Of a stretch of DNA of 64,000 nt, positions 53,836 through 62,407 are shown in pieces (the stretch's first letter is position 1; each line of letters opens with the position of its first letter). The DNA lies in NCBI GenBank assembly GCA_943788935.1, contig CALSSE010000013.1:62001-126000 (forward strand). The letters run 5' to 3'. The position numbers and the translations under genes were made by a program. The stretch comes from an uncultured bacterium. Its GTDB lineage: Bacteria > Myxococcota_A > Bradymonadia > UBA7976 > VGTA01. The notes beneath the pieces are model-generated. The model did no database searches, was not told the DNA's origin, and saw only the letters and a program-made list of their open reading frames with translations.

Positions 53836-55194
53836 ATGAGCAGTAACTATATTCGCTTCTTTCATCTCCTTAAGCGCCGTCCTCATTATCGGAGATTGGT
53901 CTTGAGCAGTATCGTCTCCCAGCTTGGAGATTGGCTCAGCTATATCGCGCTGAGCTTTGTAGCGATCAAGAGCAGTTCAGGGCAAGTTCAGGGGGTCGGA
54001 CTAGCGATTGCGGGAGTCTATCTCGCTCACTCATTACCCAACGCCATCGCCGCTCCCATCGTTGGCCCAATCGTAGATCGATTCTCTCGTCGAAGACTGA
54101 TGATCATCTCTTACCTCGGAGCCGCGCTCGTCACTTTGATCATCAGCTCGCAGATCGCTTCGGGCTCTCTCCTCCTCCTGCAAGGTCTAATCTGTGTACG
54201 GGTGATGATCAGTAACTTAGGTATGAACGCTCGGCAAGCAGCGCTACCAACATTGGTGAAAGCTGATGAGATCTACACTGCGAACGCTCTAAACAGCGCA
54301 GTGTGGAGTACTCTGTTCACTCTCGGTGTGGCGCTTGGAGGTATTCTCGCGACTTATTTAGGACCTCAGCAGGCGATCTTACTCGACGCGCTCACCTATG
54401 TGATGGGCGCGATGGTCGCCTTCAGCCTTCCCTCACTCTCTCCCAAAGATCCGATTGGGGCATATGTGACCCTTGAGGGAAAGATCGATGATCGATCCGG
54501 TAAAGATTCATCAGAGGAGTCATCAGAGGAGTCATCAAAGGAGTCATCAGAGAAGTCTCCCGAGGATGCCCCTGTAAAACCTAAGCTCAGAGAGGCTTGG
54601 AATCATGTCAAAAGGCACCCCCGGCTGTGGGTGCCACTCTTCGCCAAGTGTCCCATCACCATCTTCAATGGGTTTGGATGGGTCGCGCTCAACATCTTAG
54701 CGATCCAGCGTTTCCCAGACTTAGGGGCGATGGCGATTGGCTCTCTGACCGCGGTACGCGGTGTGGGGATGGGAGTTGGTCCAGCTCTGCTCAGTGTAGA
54801 GCGCTCCTCGATGAGCCCTCTCAAGGTTCAGTGGCTCGTCATCGGAGCCTTACTCTGCTTCATTCTCTTCGATGAGGTGTGGCTCTCCCTCTTAGCGATT
54901 TTCCTGTGGGGAGTCGGCAATGGTGTCAATTGGGTGCTCTCGACAGCGACCTTACAGTCTCTGACCCCTCCGAGAATGCTTGGACGAATCACCTCCATCG
55001 ACTTTATATGCTTTACCCTCTGTCAATCAACCGCTACCCTCTCTGCTGGAGCGCTGTTTGATAGCGGAATGTCACTCCCCACAGTGATGAGTTCGGTAGG
55101 GGCGGTGGGGCTTATGATGCTACTGACCTTGATGTGGGTTGAGCGACGAACTAAGCAGAGAGCGAACCCCTCTGTCGCTCCGCGTCGAGGTTAA
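53836..55194 (+). CDS. MFS transporter (MFS_3 / EntS-like exporter)
   Basis: 452 aa, about 12 TM segments. Opening VSQLGDWLSYIALSFVAI and the loop motif GPIVDRFSRRRLMIIS fit the MFS_3 efflux branch that includes EntS. The central cytoplasmic loop (about 215-240) carries a 12-bp repeat encoding SSEE/SSKE. The substrate could be a siderophore or drug. Ends 2 bp from the convergent TonB-receptor gene end. Confidence 0.88.
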   Translation: MSSNYIRFFHLLKRRPHYRRLVLSSIVSQLGDWLSYIALSFVAIKSSSGQVQGVGLAIAGVYLAHSLPNAIAAPIVGPIVDRFSRRRLMIISYLGAALVTLIISSQIASGSLLLLQGLICVRVMISNLGMNARQAALPTLVKADEIYTANALNSAVWSTLFTLGVALGGILATYLGPQQAILLDALTYVMGAMVAFSLPSLSPKDPIGAYVTLEGKIDDRSGKDSSEESSEESSKESSEKSPEDAPVKPKLREAWNHVKRHPRLWVPLFAKCPITIFNGFGWVALNILAIQRFPDLGAMAIGSLTAVRGVGMGVGPALLSVERSSMSPLKVQWLVIGALLCFILFDEVWLSLLAIFLWGVGNGVNWVLSTATLQSLTPPRMLGRITSIDFICFTLCQSTATLSAGALFDSGMSLPTVMSSVGAVGLMMLLTLMWVERRTKQRANPSVAPRRG

Positions 55195-55196
55195 CT

Positions 55197-57830
55197 TTAG
55201 AGTTTAGCTCTTAAACCGACGGTGGGGAGGACGTAGCGGAAGAACTGGCCGGGAGCGACCTCCTCAGGAGTGATGAGGACGTTTTGTACATCGATGTAAT
55301 AATCGAGAAGCCAGCTGCGCCACACCACTCTCTTATCAATCCGTAGATCGAGGCGCATATAAGGGCTCTTACGCCCCTGATTGAACCCATAAGTCGTCGT
55401 CGCTGGAGCCCCGCTCTGATATTGAAACCGCGCCCCTATATCCCATTGATTATCAAGAGGAACCCCGAGGACCGCGTTGAGGATATGAGGACGATCAAAA
55501 TCGAAGAGCACCCACTCTCCCTCTCGCTCTCGTTCGCTCCTCGAGAGTGTATAGCTGAGCCAGCCATAGACACCACTCTGACTCTGTCGACGAAGTAACA
55601 CCTCCACTCCGTAAGCTCGACCACGTTGAGGAGAGAAGAGACGGTCTTCAATCTCTGCGACAAGCTCATCAGGGTCGGCTGCCTCGCCAGGAGCGATCGT
55701 CGGCGCGGCGTTAATACTCGAAGCGTTGAAGCTGAGGTCAAAGATCACAGGGTCCATATCGTTGTAATAACCTTGAACGTCGAGAGAGAACCCCTCAGAG
55801 AAGCGCACCTCAGCGCCTACAGTGCTCTGCGTAGAGCTGAGCAATCCATATTCGAGCGCTAGCTGATCTAGACCGGGAATGGGGAGAAGGAAGCGGGGGG
55901 GTTGGTGATAGCGGCCGATCCCCCCCTTAAGCCAAACCTCGCCGCTCCCCCGCTGCTCGGGAGTGAGTTCAACCTCTCCGGGCTCCTCAGAGAGGCCCTC
56001 ACGGAGTCGATAGCGAAGAGTCAAGCGTGGATCAAGATTGACCTGAGTCGCCGTTTGATCTCGTCGCCAATCGGCTCGCACCCCGGGATATATTAACCAA
56101 TCCTCATGGGGCGTCCACCGGGTCGCGGCATAGATCGCTGCTTGAGTGATGTCTCCTGGTTCAGAGAGCGTCAAGTCTCCCTCACTCTCTGACTCTGAGT
56201 CATCGACCATCGAGTCCTCATTCGCCTCTGCCATATCCCCTCCCGCTACGCTCCCCTGATCTAACTCGGTAGAGCGAAACGAACCATCAACCCCTAACAA
56301 TCCTGTCCAAGCGTTATTGAAGCGATATTCAGCATCAGCGCGGGGCGAGATATACCAAAGTTTGATCGAACCGTTCTCTTCTCCAAAAGAGGTTAGGTCT
56401 TGCCCCGTCGCGACTTGGCTCTTAAGAGAGAAGGCTCCCGACCCATAGCGATGCTTGATATCAACCCGGTGAAATTCATAGCGGAGGGTGGTCTCAAGAG
56501 GCTCATCAGGTGCCGGACGGGATTGTATTTGGTCACGAGCGCCCAAGGCGGAAAGAGTCCAACCATTTCGTGGAGTTCCCCCATCAAGGCGAGTCTGATA
56601 ATCCCAATATTCAAGATTAAAGTCATCGGTGAGTAAAGAGATCAGCTCTCCAGGATAGCCGATTCGGCCCGCTCCAGTGAAGGTGACATCAGTATGAGGA
56701 ATCGGAGTACGGATAAGCAGTCCGCTCTGCAAGAGATTAAGGTCAATATCGATCAGTCGCTCTCCACGTCGCGCTGAACGTGTCTCTCCATCGATGATCC
56801 CTCCAGTATATCCTCCATAATGAGGCGGGAAGCCTCCGGGATAGAAGTGAATCTCTTCAATAAACTCAGGATGAATCACCGAAGGGCCTCCCAAGAGGTG
56901 AAAGAGCAATGGGACCCTGACCTTATCTAAGAGAAAACCAGTGCTGCTCGGACTAGAACCTCTCACCACGGGAATGGGTAAAATCGAGATCGGTGTTGTC
57001 ACTCCCGGCAAGGTCTGCACTACTCGAAAGGGATCACCAAAGGTACCAGGGACCTGCTTAATCTCTTTTCCTTTGAGCGTCACTCTCGATACCTCGGTAC
57101 GCTGCCGCTTACCGATCACAACCACACTCTCAGGGTCATAGCGCTTGCGTCTCACTAAATAACCGACGGTGAGCTCATCTCCTTCTTCTAGGTTCTCTCG
57201 ATGACGAAAACCACGATGAGCACTTGAGAAGACCTCTACGATAACCTCTCCATGAACACATGGAACCTCAAATCGCCCCTCCTCATCACTCTGAGCGGTA
57301 TAGTGTAACTCACCTTGACTGACCATAACGGTCGCTCCGGCGATCTTGGCGCGAGTCCCCTTCTCCTTAAGTACCCCACGAATCATGGCGCTGAAGCGTT
57401 GGCCTGTTTGGTCTTCAATGACAGGTGTAGGTGGCTCAAATACTTGGGCGAAAGGGACCTTGACCACGATCGGATCAGCGCCCCAAGTCGCGGGTTGAAA
57501 TCGAAACATCTTCGCCCCAGTAATTACTGCTCGCTCAAATAATGGCCATCGTGGGGCTGAAGTCAACTCGACCTCGGTCACCTCGCCCGTGATCCCAATA
57601 GTGAGCATCACCTCCACTGAGATCGGCTCATTCGGTGGAGGGGCGTCTTGAGGATATTCAATGACGAGTTCACCTAGGGGACTCGGGGGGGTGAGGGTAG
57701 GCTCCTCGGTGACGATGGACTCCTCAATCGAGGGTTGAACTTGATCATCTCCCTGCACTTGAGCGAAGGCTCGAGGAGAGATGATACACCACAGAGTGAG
57801 TAATAGGGCAGGAGCCGCTCTCATCGCCAT
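55197..57830 (-). CDS. TonB-dependent receptor fused to a TonB-C-terminal-like domain
   Basis: 877 aa from ATG 57830 (ribosome site ggagg), overlapping the upstream gene by 10 bp. Signal peptide ends AFAQ. Residues about 48-125 resemble the TonB C-terminal domain (GELVIEYPQDAPPPNEPISV...FERAVITGAKMFRFQPAT). Then a carboxypeptidase-regulatory-like domain (about 142-210), plug (SVVVIGKRQR, VVQTLPGVTTP, VRGSSPSSTGFLLDKVRVPLL) and a 22-strand-type barrel ending with VGLRAKL. Takes up a large or scarce substrate across the outer membrane. Last gene of a four-gene operon. Confidence 0.9.
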   Translation of the reverse strand: MAMRAAPALLLTLWCIISPRAFAQVQGDDQVQPSIEESIVTEEPTLTPPSPLGELVIEYPQDAPPPNEPISVEVMLTIGITGEVTEVELTSAPRWPLFERAVITGAKMFRFQPATWGADPIVVKVPFAQVFEPPTPVIEDQTGQRFSAMIRGVLKEKGTRAKIAGATVMVSQGELHYTAQSDEEGRFEVPCVHGEVIVEVFSSAHRGFRHRENLEEGDELTVGYLVRRKRYDPESVVVIGKRQRTEVSRVTLKGKEIKQVPGTFGDPFRVVQTLPGVTTPISILPIPVVRGSSPSSTGFLLDKVRVPLLFHLLGGPSVIHPEFIEEIHFYPGGFPPHYGGYTGGIIDGETRSARRGERLIDIDLNLLQSGLLIRTPIPHTDVTFTGAGRIGYPGELISLLTDDFNLEYWDYQTRLDGGTPRNGWTLSALGARDQIQSRPAPDEPLETTLRYEFHRVDIKHRYGSGAFSLKSQVATGQDLTSFGEENGSIKLWYISPRADAEYRFNNAWTGLLGVDGSFRSTELDQGSVAGGDMAEANEDSMVDDSESESEGDLTLSEPGDITQAAIYAATRWTPHEDWLIYPGVRADWRRDQTATQVNLDPRLTLRYRLREGLSEEPGEVELTPEQRGSGEVWLKGGIGRYHQPPRFLLPIPGLDQLALEYGLLSSTQSTVGAEVRFSEGFSLDVQGYYNDMDPVIFDLSFNASSINAAPTIAPGEAADPDELVAEIEDRLFSPQRGRAYGVEVLLRRQSQSGVYGWLSYTLSRSEREREGEWVLFDFDRPHILNAVLGVPLDNQWDIGARFQYQSGAPATTTYGFNQGRKSPYMRLDLRIDKRVVWRSWLLDYYIDVQNVLITPEEVAPGQFFRYVLPTVGLRAKL

Positions 57831-58609
57831 GATAAACCTCCAAAGAGGCTCCAGCCCCACCGATCCCAATATTGTCGAATCACGATCCCCTGAGCGGTAT
57901 CCGGCTCTACTCGGTCGGTACTCTGCTCACAAGTGAGCCGCGCGAGGTTAACCTGAGCGCCTATTTTGAGACCAAAAATAGAGGTGATCGGGAGCCGATA
58001 GAGAGCGGTGAGCGCAGCGAGAGGGCCAAAACCGACACAGCGGGAGAGAGGAAGACTAGACTCAGGGAGGGTGTAGGAGGCTACGATCTCATTGGCTAGC
58101 TCAGGAGAAGGGTCAGGGCGCGTATCAGGTTGTTCCTCCACCCCAATAACCCCGAGTCCCAAGCCCAAACCGAAACCATAGCGATGATACATTCCGCTCA
58201 CCATCCCCGAGAAGTTCAGACCGCCGAGGCCTTCACTGCCCACCCCATAGCGAAGCGCACCGCTGAGAGACCACTCCTCATCGAGCCGAGCCCCCACCCC
58301 AATATGCACGCCTTTGATCGACCCGCTCGGAGCAGGAGAGCGACCAGTGATGAACTCTTGGTAACTTCCGAGATCAACTCGTAAACCGGAGAGCTCCCAA
58401 GACTCTCTATCGCTCAAAAGTTGTTCACTCTCCACAAAGGTCTGAGGTTCTGCCGCTTTTACATCTTCACTCCCTTGGGCATACACCAAGTGAGAGCAGA
58501 CAGAGAGGCTGACAGAGAGACAGACAGAGAGACAGACAGAGAGACAGACAGAGAGACAGAACCGAGTTCTCATCGATACATTCTGTGCTTTAATATGAGG
58601 ACTTTGCAT
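57821..58609 (-). CDS. Exported protein of the TonB operon, LSVC-repeat signal peptide
   Basis: 262 aa from ATG 58609 (gagga, spacing 6). ATG 58615 would overlap the upstream stop as ATGA and is also possible. The signal peptide hydrophobic core is (CLSV)4 LSLSV, encoded by a 12-bp tandem repeat. The mature part has barrel-like strands and Gly-rich turns (GVHIGVGARLDEEWSLSGALRYGVG, YGFGLGLGLGVIG). Probably an outer-membrane or periplasmic barrel working with the receptor. No family recognised. Confidence 0.7.
   Translation of the reverse strand: MQSPHIKAQNVSMRTRFCLSVCLSVCLSVCLSVSLSVCSHLVYAQGSEDVKAAEPQTFVESEQLLSDRESWELSGLRVDLGSYQEFITGRSPAPSGSIKGVHIGVGARLDEEWSLSGALRYGVGSEGLGGLNFSGMVSGMYHRYGFGLGLGLGVIGVEEQPDTRPDPSPELANEIVASYTLPESSLPLSRCVGFGPLAALTALYRLPITSIFGLKIGAQVNLARLTCEQSTDRVEPDTAQGIVIRQYWDRWGWSLFGGLSWR
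58494..58561. repeat. 12-bp tandem repeat inside a signal peptide (CLSV)
   Basis: About five copies of gacagagagaca, encoding the hydrophobic core of the signal peptide. The second case in this window of tandem repeats in a signal sequence (the first is at 16426-16481). Confidence 0.85.
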
Positions 58610-58611
58610 CT

Positions 58612-59805
58612 TCATTCCTCGGCACAGGGCCACCAAGAAGGAGGCTCATCGCGTATATCCCACTCTGGATAAGAGCAATCAGGTGAAGTCGGTCCGCAGT
58701 CGACTAGACTCAGTATGGAGAGTTGCTTACAAGGCTGAATAGGGTCAACGACCGCGAGTTCAGTGTGAGATATGCAGGAGAGCTGATACTTATCATTCAG
58801 CGGCTCTTTAGGTGGCTTGAAGCGCCACACATCAGTCGCTTCACAGACCACCTCTTGACGACGCGCGGTGGGTTCAGAGATGGTTAAAAGAGTTGGAGTA
58901 GAGAGGGAGCTCGACTCACAGCTCGCAGACTGAAAATCTCCCTCTACCGTCATCACGCTAAAACCTTTAGGCGGTATACAGTCAGCGACCGGATAAAAGA
59001 AGTTAGGCGTAAAATCCCCCTCGCGAAAGACCAAGCGCTGATGATCGCTAAGTAAGGAGGTAAAGCTCGCGCTATACAGCTCATCGGGAGGTCGATCTTC
59101 ACCAAATCCCCTTCTCCTCCTCCCCTCATCGCTCTCTCCATCATCATCGTCATCCCCCCCAACCCGTCTATTGTCCTCAAAAACCGGCGGAAAAGAGAGC
59201 CCGATATCTAAGATCCCATTCTCATTGAGGTCGTCAAAGACGACCAGTGAAGCATAAGCGACGCGAGCATCCGGGGTACCAATCAATACGTCGGCAGGCG
59301 GCAGAGAGGTGAAGGAGAGAGTGCTCTCTAAGAGGTCTCCTCCCTCCTCTAGCGAGAGAGGTGAGCTAGGCCCCGCAAGTGCGGGGGCGACCCCCAAGGG
59401 ATCTCTGCAGAGCGCTAAGAGTTGATTAAGCTCCACTATATCTAAACTTGGTCCCTCTTCACCGCTCTCTTCACCGCTCTCTTCACCGCTCTCTTCACCG
59501 CTCTCTTCACCACTCTCTTCACCACTCTCTTCACCGAGAAGCTGAGCGCTCAGCTGCTCTGCACACCATTCGCTTGGTATATTAATATCTAACCACACCA
59601 AACCGACCCTCAACCTCTTCCGAACCTCTTCAGGGAGCGCCGCGACTTCCTCTGCTCTCACCGATAGTTTAAGCTCAGCGAGTGGGGTCAACGTATCATC
59701 GAGACCGTAGATAGAGCCTTGACAGCTTAGACCTCCTCCCATCAAGACGAGGAGAGTGATGATTAAGGAGACTCCATTAAGAACCTGTGGAGCGCTAGAG
59801 AGCAT
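58612..59805 (-). CDS. Lipoprotein of the TonB operon
   Basis: 397 aa from ATG 59805 (ribosome site gagggga); the longer frame to 59889 overlaps the previous gene. Lipobox GLSC (Cys28). Contains a (GEES)n repeat (about 110-137) and an acidic Asp run followed by RRRRG. The segment VVFDDLNENGILDIG looks like a calcium-binding-loop (DxNxNGxxD) element. Five or more Cys at the C-terminus. Surface or periplasmic lipoprotein, possibly the substrate-capture partner of the receptor; function unknown. Confidence 0.72.
   Translation of the reverse strand: MLSSAPQVLNGVSLIITLLVLMGGGLSCQGSIYGLDDTLTPLAELKLSVRAEEVAALPEEVRKRLRVGLVWLDINIPSEWCAEQLSAQLLGEESGEESGEESGEESGEESGEESGEEGPSLDIVELNQLLALCRDPLGVAPALAGPSSPLSLEEGGDLLESTLSFTSLPPADVLIGTPDARVAYASLVVFDDLNENGILDIGLSFPPVFEDNRRVGGDDDDDGESDEGRRRRGFGEDRPPDELYSASFTSLLSDHQRLVFREGDFTPNFFYPVADCIPPKGFSVMTVEGDFQSASCESSSLSTPTLLTISEPTARRQEVVCEATDVWRFKPPKEPLNDKYQLSCISHTELAVVDPIQPCKQLSILSLVDCGPTSPDCSYPEWDIRDEPPSWWPCAEE
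59452..59535. repeat. 12-bp tandem repeat (GEES linker)
   Basis: Six to seven copies of cttcaccgctct in the TonB-operon lipoprotein gene, encoding GEES. Confidence 0.85.
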
Positions 59806-59846
59806 ACAATTTCCCCTCAAAATACGGAGTAAGACAAGGCTTGCCT

Positions 59847-60548
59847 TCAAGAATGTGGCGTAAAATAGAGGCCAAAGAGAGAACTCCAAGACTCAGAAGA
59901 GACCCCTTCGGGGACCGCAGCGCTCAGTGACCTATAAGCAAAGCTCACCCTTGCGCTTAACCCAAGAGTTCCCCATTCGCCGCTTATGATCATCAGCCGT
60001 AACGTTGGCTCTATAGCGACTTCGGGGACAAAGACTGACCCTTCTCGACTTAAGGAGAGCTCTACCATATCCAGCTCTCCTCCGCTGTCTTGGGAGAGTC
60101 GCGACGCTTGCAGTCTTGACTGGCGCTCGATGACAAGCCCTCCCCCTACACTCAAATTTAGACCCACGCTCCCTCTCCCTAGCAGCCATCCCCCCTCTAG
60201 TTGGAGAGCCCCCCTTAACTCTTGATGAGTGATCGACCACGCTAGAGAATTCTCTGTGGCCGAACCGTACCCCAAGAGGGCGCCAAACGACAAAGCGAAC
60301 CCCCGCTCTCTCTCTCGATTGACAGCCCGATTCTCAGTTAAGTTTTCAGTCAAGCTCCGGCGAGGCGAGCTCCTCACTAGATGTGAATACCCAACCGCGA
60401 GACCACTCGCTTGACCGCTCTCCAAAGCCATCGGTTTTGAAGAAGTCCCGAAGAGTTCATACCGTTGAAGAGGCTGAGCGTAAGTCTGATGAGCGAAGAG
60501 CAAGAGAGCACTTATCGACAGAGTCGCTGTATGTAAGAGGTGAGTCAT
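59847..60548 (-). CDS. Probable outer-membrane barrel protein, first gene of the TonB operon
   Basis: 233 aa. Signal peptide MTHLLHTATLSISALLLFAHQTYAQ. Mature part Gly-rich amphipathic strands (FALSFGALLGYGS, LQLEGGWLLGRGSVGLNLSVGGGLVI, TLGLSARVSFAYRS). 41 bp before the lipoprotein start. Likely a small barrel; family unknown. Confidence 0.68.
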   Translation of the reverse strand: MTHLLHTATLSISALLLFAHQTYAQPLQRYELFGTSSKPMALESGQASGLAVGYSHLVRSSPRRSLTENLTENRAVNRERERGFALSFGALLGYGSATENSLAWSITHQELRGALQLEGGWLLGRGSVGLNLSVGGGLVIERQSRLQASRLSQDSGGELDMVELSLSREGSVFVPEVAIEPTLRLMIISGEWGTLGLSARVSFAYRSLSAAVPEGVSSESWSSLFGLYFTPHS

Positions 60549-60718
60549 AAACCGTTTGAACCCTGAGATACTGATAATTACTCATCAAATAATTAGCATA
60601 AATAAATGCTTATAGACAGTTACTTCAGACTCAAGCGAATGACTCCACTCCTCATTATTGTAAGGATAAAAGAGAGATCAAGCGGTGGGAGATCACCCTA
60701 AAGAGGGAAAAGTTCGAC

Positions 60719-62023
60719 CTATGGACATGAGTGCTGAGCCAACTGTAGCGCGTTACTAAGCCACGTTACAAAGATCCAACGTCGAGTCGATGCATCAAGA
60801 CAAAATTCATCTGAAGAACACCCGCCGATATATCCCTTATCCGCTAAAGCGGAGATATATGGCTCAGACCAGTGACCCTCGGGGATATCGCTATACCGAG
60901 ATGGCCTCACGCTCTCTAAATTAACCGCCTTGGCGATCACGACCGCTGCTTGTGCTCTGCTCAAGACCTCATCGGGACAGAAGAGATCTGCGGTGCAGCC
61001 GACCATTAGGCCAGAAGACACGACGGTCTCTACCGCTTCCTTAGCCCAGTGTCCATTAAGGTCGCTCATAGAGCCCACGCTACTCGGACTGAACCCAAGG
61101 GCTTTGTAGATCACGCTCGCCGCTTGAGCGCGAGTGAGGTGATCTTCAGGACAGAAACGGTCAGCAGCGCAACCACCGATCCAATTGTGATGACTCGCCG
61201 CCTCTATCGCCCCAAAGCCGGGGTGATCTTCAGATACATCAGCGTACCTGCCGCACTGCTCTTCTTCAGCTGAGCTCTGACCAAGTAAATCAAGGCGCTG
61301 ATCGTAGGCATGTTGATCAAATAACTGGGCCGTCTTCCACGCTAACCATGTTCCCCCCGTTCCCTTTAGTACCCAGGGCGTATAGGCGTAGAGCGCTGCA
61401 CTGGCGTGATTCTCGGGGGTAATCCAATAATTGTCTAATGTCCTCTTCCCTAATCCTCGTCGCCACCAACCTGAGCCGCTCACTGAAAGTTCATAGAGCT
61501 CCTCAAGTTTTTGAGCCGCGCAGACAATTTGATTCTCCAAGCCTAGATATCTAGATTGGCACGCCCGACCATCATGACAACCACAGCCCATCGCTCGATC
61601 AATGAGATGCTGAGCGGGTCGATTAGAAGCTGAGATGAGAGAAGCCTCGACCTGCATACGACTGAGGAGCAATATCGGATTAACCCCTTTTAGCTTAGCG
61701 ACGTCATGGACCATCGTAGAAGTACTACGGCCTGAAATTGTATAGTCAGCGAGCCATGAGCGACCATAAGGAGAACGCTCAAGAAAGGCTTGGATCCCCT
61801 CTTTGGAAAGGGCGGAGTGATCAAGGAAAAAGGCATCTGAGATGGGGTGATTCTGAGAGAATGATTGTGACACCCATGGTCTAAGGGTCTTAAGCTGATG
61901 ACCCTCAACACCTATAAAAGAGTCATCAGAACAACCTATCACTAACATCATAGCGCAGATGAAGAGCACTAAAACCATCTTAAGCTGCTGAGTATGTCGA
62001 TAGATGTCGTTTTGTATGAACAT
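60719..62023 (-). CDS. SLH-domain lipoprotein with lysozyme-like N-domain
   Basis: 434 aa from ATG 62023 (gagggc site). Lipobox VIGC. Residues about 85-250 resemble a lytic-transglycosylase/lysozyme-like fold found beside SLH domains (VAKLKGVNPILLLSRMQVEASLI, CAAQKLEELYELS). Three S-layer-homology repeats follow (about 265-430): HHNWIGGCAADRFCPEDHLTRAQAASVIYKALG, then two similar units with GCTADLFCPDE and GGCSSDEFCLDA. Each repeat bears a conserved Cys pair. Binds peptidoglycan-linked polymer or outer-membrane sugar. Single gene. Confidence 0.82.
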   Translation of the reverse strand: MFIQNDIYRHTQQLKMVLVLFICAMMLVIGCSDDSFIGVEGHQLKTLRPWVSQSFSQNHPISDAFFLDHSALSKEGIQAFLERSPYGRSWLADYTISGRSTSTMVHDVAKLKGVNPILLLSRMQVEASLISASNRPAQHLIDRAMGCGCHDGRACQSRYLGLENQIVCAAQKLEELYELSVSGSGWWRRGLGKRTLDNYWITPENHASAALYAYTPWVLKGTGGTWLAWKTAQLFDQHAYDQRLDLLGQSSAEEEQCGRYADVSEDHPGFGAIEAASHHNWIGGCAADRFCPEDHLTRAQAASVIYKALGFSPSSVGSMSDLNGHWAKEAVETVVSSGLMVGCTADLFCPDEVLSRAQAAVVIAKAVNLESVRPSRYSDIPEGHWSEPYISALADKGYIGGCSSDEFCLDASTRRWIFVTWLSNALQLAQHSCP

Positions 62024-62407
62024 GATGCCCTCGCGCTGGCGTCTGGTCTGAGGTCTGCACAATCTTTGCATAACCTCATACATGCACAAGTCATGCCAGT
62101 GCCTACTTATGGATCCTCCAACTCGAGCTTAATCTGATAACTATCGCCTTAGTGATCGACTTTAAAGCTCATGACAAGCAGCTTTTCCATATCGATACTA
62201 AGAGATAATGCGCTATTAATGTCTCAGGTCGACGAGTTTGATTTTAACACATACATTATCATCTGTGCTGTAGAGGACACGAATCTACAAAGTGAACTTA
62301 GGTTTAGGTTAATATTATCCAAATCAACTTGGAGAGTCTTAGCTTAAATGCTAAATATACGTAATAGAACTCTATATCCACAACTGACTTGATGAAATAA
62401 ATAGACA
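62024..62407. other. 384-bp divergent region
   Basis: Between the SLH lipoprotein (minus) and the histidine kinase (plus). AT-rich on the right. No clear promoter, hairpin or small gene by eye. Confidence 0.35.
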
